Positions 56,373 to 64,000 of a stretch of DNA of 64,000 nt are shown in pieces. Numbering within the stretch: the stretch's first letter is position 1; every line of letters begins with the position of its first letter. Made by a program: the position numbers and the translations under genes. Under the pieces are notes generated by a model. It was not told the origin of the DNA. It worked only from the letters and a program-made list of their open reading frames with translations, and searched no databases. Origin of the DNA: Saussurea involucrata (lineage: Eukaryota; Streptophyta; Magnoliopsida; Asterales; Asteraceae); assembly GCA_033807775.1 (NCBI GenBank), contig CM066318.1:81843379-81907378 (forward strand), given 5' to 3'.

Positions 56373-56839
56373 GTTTGCCTCCAAAATTTGAAAATTGAAT
56401 GTCAAATTTAAGTTTTAAATTTTGTCAATCAGACGCATAGGAAATAAGACAAGAGTTAGAAATTACCTCAATCGCCTTGGAGCTAGACTGGTCCGTTTCT
56501 AACTGAAGGAGAAGTTTGAAAAGGGAATGAGGTCGTGACGTCATACTGACACACGATGATGCTTACCAGCTGTCGAGGACAGGTGTCGAAGATCCGGGCG
56601 GATATACGAAAGGACACGGACGCGGGGAAATCATCCAGGGATTCGACTTGATGCGATTGTTTGTATAAATAAAGATCACGACGGATCTTTTCTTGCTATA
56701 TTTTTGAAGTGTTTATTTGGGAAGATATTTCGCCTTGATTCCTTTCCATTCTTCGTCCGAACTTACTCGAATCGTTGCAAATCTTCAAACCGCAGTTGAG
56801 AGCGTTTATATAAGACCTTGTTCTGTCCTTTGATTCACA

Positions 56840-58489
56840 ATGTCGATGGAGCCTGCTAGTCTTATCATGAATCACGTAGACTTAGATGCTTTTAGGAGTT
56901 TAGCAAAAATTCCTGCAAATGTAGAGTTGCGGTGTCCGGGGATTGTTCGTTCTAAGGATTGCCCTGAGGGATATCTCGTTTTGTACGAGTATCATTTTAA
57001 GATAGGGTTTCAATGGTCGTTTTCTGGTTTAGCCAAGTCATTCATGCAGGATTTCGATGTGTCGCCGGGACAATTGATGCCCCAACTTTGGCGGGTTTTG
57101 CTGGTCATCGAGCGAGCGTCCGCGAAATGGGAGTCTCCTATGATCATGAATGATTTCTTGGCGGCGTACCAAGTTAAAAAGGATAAGAACTGGCGTTATA
57201 GTCCTTATTCTAAGTTCAAGGGTGATCGTGCCTTGGTTTTGGGAACTGGCGTCAACGATCGTGGGTGGAAGTCGAGGTATGTATTTGTTCTTACCGAGTC
57301 ATTGGATTCCAGCAGCAATTGGATGCGGTCAGACTGGAATAAGACAGGTATGCTTCTTTTGTTTCCGAGTTTTATTTATTTTTATGACTTTTACTTATCA
57401 TTTTCCTCTTGTCGCCTTCAGAGATTCAGCTTGACGAAGTGAAACCGACTGTGGATTCCCAGGCTAAGATCAACAAGTTCTTGAGTCTTAGTGTTGATGA
57501 CCGATCTTTCGTTTCGTGGCAATCGGCGGTCGAGGATGAGGATGAGGACGTGATAGAAGAAGGAGACGAGGACGTGCAGGAAGAGGCGACTGGTAAGTGT
57601 ACCATAGTTTATTTTATTTCGTTTACTCTATCTGTCTGATGCTTCATTTATTTCCTGATCTGTGCCGACCGAGAGGAAATCGGTCTCTAGGGCGAGAGGA
57701 AAGCAGGTTATGCGTGCCCTTCGGGGTGAAAATGTTTCGACAGCTGGGTCGAGCGAGAAGAGAACCAAGAGGACAGTCCTGAGGGAACCGTCGTCGAGGG
57801 TTGATAACTCACCGGGATTTGTTCTGCCTAAGAAGGCGAGGGCGTCATCTAGCCGTCCTGGCGTGATGGACGCGACACCAGCAAGTTCTGCGCTTCCGGC
57901 GACGGTGACGAAACCGGTGTCTCAAGTGTCAATCCCAATATCTGCCGACAGGGGCGAGGGATCGTCGACCGAAGTTATGACGGTCAATTTTACATTGCCG
58001 TCTGACTTTATGGCGGATGGTGTCCTAGACGGGACGGCGTCGTTCCCTCATCTGGGGAAGTATTTGCTCCCGTCTTTCGGGGAGCGTTTTCACGGAGTTC
58101 CGGCCGGAGAGATGAGATCTCGAGTTGCCAGTCTGGCGTTCATGGTGAGTGTCAATCTTTCATGACTTGTGTAATCTTTGTCGAATGTTCTTGAATGCAC
58201 CTTTTATTTTTCACAGACATTCCAGTCTTCCTTGGCGTTACATGCTGAGACGTCAAGAGTTGAAGATTTGGTGGCGTCTGCTCTTGAGAGGGAAGCTGCA
58301 GCGTTGGAGAGGGAGAGAGCGGCTTTAGATAGGGAGAAGTTGGCCATGGCGCGTGCCGACGAGCTAGCCATCCATCTTTTCGATGCTCAGTATGAACTGC
58401 AGAAGATTCGTGCGGGAGAAGTGGCAGATGAAGGCCCTCAGGTCGGGACTTCGAGCAGGGATACGACCGATGTTCCCCCTGTCGTCTAG
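56840..58489 (+). CDS. Spliced gag-like gene (putative gypsy-type transposon domain protein)
   Basis: The ATG at 56840 begins MSMEPASLIMNHVDLDAF. Exon 1 (56840-57347) carries GYLVLYEYHFKIGFQWSFSG and DVSPGQLMPQLWRVLLVIE, the conserved core of the plant Transposase_28-like domain. A 74-bp GT-AG intron (57348-57421) keeps frame into an acidic exon ending at a GTAAGT donor (57593). The next acceptor is unclear; the downstream frame (57662-58144) is basic and Ser-rich and ends in SFGERFHGVPAGE. Another GT-AG intron (58145-58216) leads to a Glu/Ala/Arg-rich coiled coil and stop at 58487-58489. The function is unknown; the protein is probably gag-like. No pol accompanies it. Confidence 0.65.
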
Positions 58490-58845
58490 AATTTTTTCTT
58501 TCCTTGTTGTTTTTGCCACTTGACCTATCGAGGGTTGAGTATGTATATGATGGTTTACTCAACGAATATATCTTTTGCTTTGAATCTTATGCTTTATTCA
58601 AATCATTGATTATGAAGTCGAACATAAAATACATATGAAATCATGCGACTAAGGTACTCATCGTAATACGATGACAAGAACGTAAAACAAGTATAAAAAC
58701 ACGCGATTAAAGCATCCATTCAGGGTATGAAAGTTAAGAAACTTAGGGGTAAAGTCGTTTAGACTCTGCGATCGTACGACCAGATCGTACAGCGAGTTTG
58801 TGTCGTATGCCCCAGTGGAGAAATGATCAAGTTAGAGACCTGATC
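58490..58845. other. 3' part of internal region 2, no gene
   Basis: Similar to 54900-55400 of the first copy, with shared phrases such as ATCATGCGACTAAGG and repeated CGTACGA words. The element is interrupted at 58846 by the Gypsy LTR. Confidence 0.6.
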
Positions 58846-60337
58846 TGTAACACCCCGTTTCCCAATTTACGTGATTTAACTGTCTCTTTTGGGGTTGAGT
58901 TAATTTTTGGGTCGTTATGTACGTGTTCAGGAATCTAGGGGCCAGTTTATCAATTTTGTAAGATGAGGGTGTGTTTTGGCATGTATGTAAAGGGGATGGA
59001 AACCCTAAACACCCTCATTTCCAGCCATTTGTTTCTTTAGCAAAGAAGAGAGAAAAGAGAAAGGGATTTTCGGAGTTCTTGTGAGCTGCTGTGAAAGACC
59101 GACCGATTCTCCTTCGTTAACCGTTGGATCGTCGTGAAATTTGGACAGCGACTTCACGACCCTCTAATCTACATTCTGACCGGAGGGATTTGGCATCGGA
59201 GTTCCCAGTAGAGAGAACCAAGTGTCCGAAGTTGCTATGAAAGGGATTTTCGGAGTTCTTGTGAGCTGTTGTGAAAGATCGACCGATTCTCCTTCGTTAA
59301 CCGTTGGATCGTCGTGAAATTTGGACAGCGACTTCACGACCCTCTAATCTACATTCTGACCGGAGGGATTTGGCATCGGAGTTCCCAGTAGAGAGAACCA
59401 AGTGTCCGAAGTTGCTGTATTTTCCAGGCGAAAGATTTGGTGATTTTGGAAGATTCAAGTTGTGAAAGGTTCTAGGAGGATTGTTGTTCGCGGTCTAGAA
59501 TTGCAAGGTATGTGTAGTATGTTTAGAAATCAATAGAAATGGGGTGTATGAAATGGGATGTTTGGCAAAGTTTTATGGTATTTGGACTATCCTAGCTATG
59601 TCATTTCGGGATGAGAATTGGGATATAATTAGAGTTCCATTTTTGGGCTTGTTATGATATGTGTATGTATGAATGTTATAGGTGGTACGAGGTGATTATT
59701 ATACACTGTGAAGTACTTGGTAATTGACATCTTGACAGGTGAGTACTCTACCTATATTATGTAAGTTATGTGTACGTAGTTGGATTGCATGGGTGATTAT
59801 GTGTATATTGGCTTTGCCAAAGGAAAGAGTACCTATGGTGGTAGTAATACCCCTAGGGAATATGTTATGTAAGAAGAGGCCTGGTACCAGTGTCTAGTTA
59901 TGACCTTCCTTATTGGCTTTGTGCCTTAAGGAATGGAAGGATGTTACATGTATGTGATTGCTATGTTTATGCGAGTATGTATGCATGATGATATGTGGTA
60001 TAGGTGCGTGCTCACTAAGCGAAAGCTTACCCCGTTGTTATTCATCTTTTAGTGGCAGGTACATCTTCGAAGAATAAAGGAAAGGCTCCAGCTTGAAGCT
60101 TTTGGATTTGCGGCAGCTCAGCAGCTTATATTTTCTTTTGATGAACGATAGTTTTGGATTCTCTAAGCTTTTCAGTTGAATATTGTTTGTCTCAAACTTA
60201 TTGGTTTTAAGTTGCAAACTTGTACTCTTTTCTATAAGATAATGGGATTTTATCTAAATGTTTTAATTACAAATCTTCCGCTGTATTTTAAGGTTACTTT
60301 CCGTTAAATGAGTGTTTTAAAGATAAGGGATGTTACA
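58846..60337 (+). repeat. 5' LTR of the Gypsy element (1.49 kb)
   Basis: TGTAACACCCC at 58846 to GGGATGTTACA at 60337. It includes a 180-bp tandem duplication (59061-59420). Near 60010, GTGCGTGCTCACTAAGCGAA and CAGGTACATCTTCGAAG are typical of the transcribed part of such LTRs. Confidence 0.88.
59061..59420. repeat. 180-bp tandem duplication inside the Gypsy LTR
   Basis: Units 59061-59240 and 59241-59420 begin AAGGGATTTTCGGAGTTC and differ at only a few sites (for example GAGCTGCTG versus GAGCTGTTG), so the duplication is recent. Confidence 0.93.
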
Positions 60338-60339
60338 GT

Positions 60340-60351
60340 TGGTATCAGAGC
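60340..60351 (+). other. Primer-binding site of the Gypsy element
   Basis: TGGTATCAGAGC two bases after the LTR end, complementary to initiator tRNA-Met. Confidence 0.93.
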
Positions 60352-61112
60352 CTTGGTTTAAGGGATTCGGGCATTCACAAGTGGTGAGTGTTTGAACTTA
60401 AACCCAAGTGCTCAAGTTTTCAAATAAGTAACTTTTAAAAAAAAAAAGCTGTTCCGTGTAAGAAAATGGTTTATAAGGAAAGGGTGTTTTAAAAGAAAAA
60501 GTTTTCACGGCTGAGCTGCGGTCCAGAGCATCAAGACGGGGGTGAGCACACTATTCCATATTAGGATTTATGATAAAGCATGTTCAGTTTTGTGAAAGAC
60601 CAGTTTTATAACTGTATTGGATGAGTAATTATGTTTATGTATGCTAGATATGGTCAATGTGACAAGGTTATGATTTCAAGTATGTTTTGTTGATGCATAA
60701 TGTGAATTAGAATATGATTATAATGTTTATATGATAAGTGGTAGATATGGAAAATGTTGTGATATATATGTTAAAGGTACCAACTAAGCTGGGAATTGGA
60801 ACCTTAGTGACGGTGTTGAGTCTAAACATGGAGGGTGTAATTATAATGGTATAAGGGCCCATACCATTGCAATTACATTGTACATGATGGGACTTGATAT
60901 AGTTGCAAAAGAATTCTATGAACCAGACAAGGTTGAGGGTTGGGTAGTAACATGCTAGAAAGGGATTTTGTTAAGAGAGTATAAGCAGAAGGTTTCTAAG
61001 GAGCATGTTAGAAAGAAAGACAACTAAGCTAGGACCTCTGGACTATGCTAGGAGTTTGCTCAGGGGGGGGATGTAGATGAATTATTCTAAAGTATCATGT
61101 TTATGTATCAGA
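60352..61112 (+). other. Leader of the Gypsy element
   Basis: Non-coding, with A9-10 and G8 homopolymers (about 60439 and 61062). The upstream in-frame ATG at 61077 would add a 12-residue extension; the ATG at 61113 (MVNTRRQGKRP) fits the family better. Confidence 0.6.
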
Positions 61113-63041
61113 ATGGTGAACACTAGAAGGCAAGGCAAGAGACCGATTATTGAAGAGGATCAGGAAATTCCTGATCTGAGAGGTGTGATCGCTGCTGAGG
61201 TCGGGGAGGTTCTTCACGAGTTACTCCCAAGTCTCTTTGAGCAGGTAAAGCAGGAACTGGCTAATGAAATTCGTAGTCAGGTAGAGGCAGCTGTGGCCAG
61301 CAGGGCCAGTGGATCAGGGGGCTTGTCAGGCGTACAACCACGGGGGACAAGCTACAGAGATTTCTCGGCCTGTCAGCCGCCACAGTTTGAGAGGCAGAAG
61401 GACCCCGTAACCAGCACTCGTTGGATAGCTGAGGTGGAGGGTGCTTTCCGCACCAGTTTTTGTACCGAGGAAGTCAAGGTTCGCTACGCATCGAACCTTC
61501 TGAGGAAGGCATCGAAAGACTGGTGGAACCTTATTGTTCGTGCTCGGACGCCAGAACAAGTGGATAGCATGACTTGGGAACAGTTCAAGGAACTGTTCAT
61601 GGAACAGTATGTGCCCCAAATTGAGGTAGAGAGACTCACAAATGAGTTTCTATCTATGGAGAAAACTACGGAGTCGGTGAACGAGATCACTGACAAGTTT
61701 TTGGAGCGGTCCCTTTTCTGTCCTGAGTATGTCAGGAATGAAAAGGCCAAAATGTACAGATATGGGAGAGTTTTGAAACAGGAGATTAGAGAATTTGTTG
61801 TTATGGCAAGGTGCACTGATTTTCAGCAGATGCACGAGGCGGCTCGGGCTAGAGAGCTCGAATTAGAGAGCCAAAGAAAGACAAGAAGGGCAGAAACGGT
61901 TCAGACTCAACCTCAGCAGACTAAGAGGTTCAAAACTGGGAGTCATAAACCGGAGGTAAAGAAAGAGTTCAAGATAGAGCATCCCCGCTGTGGGAAGTGT
62001 GGACGACAGCATCCGGGAGAATGCCGTATGGGCTCCGGAACCTGTTACAAATGCGGGCAACCGGGTCATATCAGTCGAGACTGCAAGGCGACCGCAAAGA
62101 TATGTTTTAAGTGCTACAAGCCGGGCCATTTTGCTGACGAGTGCCCAATGAATACCGGGTCGGTCCAGAACTCGGGAACCGCACCGGTGAAGATGCTAGA
62201 GGGTGGATTGGGAAAGAAGAACGACGCACCCAGGACTCGGGGGCGAGTGTTCCAGATGACCGTAGATGAAGCAAAGGAGGAGCCAGATGTCGTGACAGGT
62301 ATTTTTCCTGTTAATGCATCACCTGCCCTTTTCTTATTTGACTCGGGAGCTACTAAATCTTTTGTTTCTTTATCGTTTTGTAAAGACTTTGCTATTGTAA
62401 AGGACAAGTTAGAGAGTCCGCTAGAAGTAGAAATAGCGGACGAGGAGTTTCGTTTTGTGAGTGATGTGTATAAAGGTAATGTAATAGAGATAGCCGGAGT
62501 GAAGTTTAGTATAGATCTTATTCCTATTGCGATGAGGGAAATAAATGTAGTAGTTGGGATAGATTGGCTTAGTCGGAATGGAGCGCGCATTGATTGTGAA
62601 AAACAGCAGGTAGTGATTCGAACCCCAAGTGGGGGAGAATTAACTATCTCGAGTGAAGGAAGAAAAGGGGTACCAAAGGTGTGCACTTTGGCCAAAGCTA
62701 GAAGATATGTGCACCATGGTGGTAGCAGTTACTTGGCGTATATTGTTGATGAACGGGAGGAGAAAAAGAAGAGAACAGTGGCAGATGTACCAGTGGTCAG
62801 CGAGTTTCCGGATGTTTTCCCGGATGACTTGCCTGGCATTCCTCCCGGGAGGCAAGTGGAGTTCCGAATAGACTTGATTCCGGGGGCGGCACCGGTAGCA
62901 AAGGCTCCTTACCGTTTGGCACCTCCGGAGATGCATGAACTGTCTAAGCAGCTGGAGGAACTGTTGGATAAGGGTTTCATCCGCCCCAGTAGTTCACCTT
63001 GGGGAGCCCCTATCCTTTTCGTGAAAAAGAAGGACGGGTAG
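61113..63041 (+). pseudogene. gag-protease-RT start of the Gypsy element, ended by an in-frame TAG
   Basis: From MVNTRRQGKRP: capsid region (RWIAEVEGAFRTSF, ASKDWWNLIV, FMEQYVP), then two zinc knuckles, CYKCGQPGHISRDC and CFKCYKPGHFADEC. A third, CGKCGRQHPGEC, is upstream. Protease has FDSGATKSFVS and GIDWLSRNGA. RT begins PDVFPDDLPGIPPGRQVEFR and PYRLAPPEMHELSKQL. TAG at 63039-63041 follows KKKDG, where related elements have Ser or Thr before M-R-x-CIDYREL. The frame continues open beyond it, so one substitution, a sequencing error or readthrough would explain it. gag and pol are in one frame, as usual in this lineage. Confidence 0.88.
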
Positions 63042-64000
63042 ATGCGGATGTGCATCGACTATAGAGAGCTTAACAAGCTTACGGTGAAGAACAGATACCC
63101 GTTGCCGAGGATCGACGATCTCTTCGATCAACTTCAGGGAGCCGTTTGGTTCTCTAAGATAGATCTCCGCTCAGGGTACCACCAGTTGAAGGTCAGGGAA
63201 GAGGATGTTCACAAGACAGCGTTCAGAACCAGGTACGGGCATTTCGAATTCATCGTGATGCCATTTGGACTGACGAACGCACCGGCGGCATTCATGGATC
63301 TTATGAATAGAGTTTGCAGACCGATGTTGGATAGGTCAGTCATCGTGTTTATAGACGATATACTGATCTACTCCAAGTCGAAGGAGGATCATATGGAGCA
63401 TCTACGAGAGGTTTTGGAGATTTTGCGTAAGGAGCAGTTATATGCAAAGTTCTCCAAGTGTGATTTCTGGTTACAAGAGGTTCAATTTCTTGGACATCTT
63501 GTGAACCGAGAGGGTATCAAGGTAGACCCAGCGAAGGTGGAGGCAGTGATGAAGTGGGAAACCCCGAAGACTCCCACTGAGATTAGGAGTTTCCTTGGAT
63601 TAGCCGGGTACTACCGCCGGTTCATCCAGGATTTCTCCAAGATAGCAGTTCCGTTGACGAAGCTGACGAGGAAGAACGAACGTTTCGTTTGGGGAGAGGA
63701 ACAGAAAACAGCGTTCGAAACCTTAAGGAGAAAGTTATGCGAGGCTCCGGTGTTGACACTACCGGAGGGAGTTGAAGACATGACAGTCTACTGTGATGCG
63801 TCTTATCACGGGCTAGGCTGCGTTCTTATGCATATGGGAAGGGTGATTGCCTATGCGTCTCGTCAACTGAAGACGCATGAGGTGAATTACCCGACTCACG
63901 ATTTGGAGCTTGCGGCAGTGGTGTTCGCTCTCAAGTTATGGCGGCACTACCTGTATGGGGTGAAGTGTACTATCTATACGGACCACAAGAGTCTTTGTTA
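63042..64000 (+). CDS. RT and RNase H of the Gypsy element (continues past window)
   Basis: The same frame directly after the TAG stays open to the end: MRMCIDYRELNKLTVKNRYP, FSKIDLRSGYHQLKV, the catalytic FIDDILIYS, FLGHLVNREGI, the connection FLGLAGYYRRFI, RNase H with VYCDASYHGLGCVL and KTHEVNYPTHDLELAAV, ending at YTDHKSLC. All catalytic Asp residues visible are present. Integrase and the 3' LTR lie outside the window. Confidence 0.9.
   Translation, partial: MRMCIDYRELNKLTVKNRYPLPRIDDLFDQLQGAVWFSKIDLRSGYHQLKVREEDVHKTAFRTRYGHFEFIVMPFGLTNAPAAFMDLMNRVCRPMLDRSVIVFIDDILIYSKSKEDHMEHLREVLEILRKEQLYAKFSKCDFWLQEVQFLGHLVNREGIKVDPAKVEAVMKWETPKTPTEIRSFLGLAGYYRRFIQDFSKIAVPLTKLTRKNERFVWGEEQKTAFETLRRKLCEAPVLTLPEGVEDMTVYCDASYHGLGCVLMHMGRVIAYASRQLKTHEVNYPTHDLELAAVVFALKLWRHYLYGVKCTIYTDHKSLC

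Larger units (their letters stand above)
58846..64000 (+). mobile_element. Ty3/Gypsy element (Tekay-like chromovirus), 5' part only
   Basis: 5' LTR (58846-60337), tRNA-Met primer site, leader, and a gag-protease-RT-RNase H frame that runs off the window. The left flank candidate target duplication is TGATC (58841-58845); the right one lies outside. Two CCHC knuckles, a protease FDSGATKSFVS and RT style place it near the Tekay/Del lineage; integrase and chromodomain are beyond the window. It inserted in the tail of the non-autonomous LTR element. Confidence 0.88.

Overview
The window reads as nuclear DNA of a eudicot plant. It is AT-rich, two ordinary plant genes are visible, and nearly everything else is plant-type transposable elements (hAT, PIF/Harbinger, CACTA, Mutator-like, Copia, Gypsy) plus an integrated pararetrovirus. 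No rRNA, tRNA, CRISPR or bacterial-style operon is visible. The species cannot be fixed from the sequence alone.

Layout. Positions 1-7099 hold a Harbinger-type MITE and a hAT element with an 8-bp target duplication, which is itself filled by a cluster of PIF/Harbinger derivatives, one with an intact ORF1. Positions 7100-16052 hold a CACTA element with a broken Ulp1-like protease exon, a long-TIR Mutator-like element with a second one nested in it (both with clean 9-bp duplications), and a 2.9-kb solo LTR. Positions 16053-24333 are the genic island: the 20S proteasome alpha-1 subunit gene (two exons, MITEs in its intron), then an intronless ORF joining the membrane-anchor domain of an MCTP protein to a FERONIA-type kinase domain. 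Positions 24861-29110 are four back-to-back foldback elements separated only by (TA)n tracts; one carries an NLR fragment. Positions 29112-33775 are a decayed endogenous caulimovirid on the minus strand. Positions 33776-35364 are a truncated LTR with a TCCGGA minisatellite. Two SIRE/Maximus-like Copia elements follow (35365-43252 and 43253-51214), both broken. The second is joined through a templated filler to an unknown element, then come a tandem non-autonomous LTR element with a spliced gag-like gene (52389-58845) and the first 5.1 kb of a Tekay-like Gypsy element that runs off the window.

The two host genes are unrelated in function. The proteasome gene is housekeeping and looks intact. 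The membrane-anchor/kinase fusion is the most novel item: all catalytic motifs of an RD kinase remain, except that the APE-motif Glu is Cys, and it is attached to a domain that in MCTPs sits in the ER at plasmodesmal membrane contacts. The second theme is a set of TA-microsatellite-flanked foldback elements that share terminal motifs but each carry a private, often palindromic, interior word.
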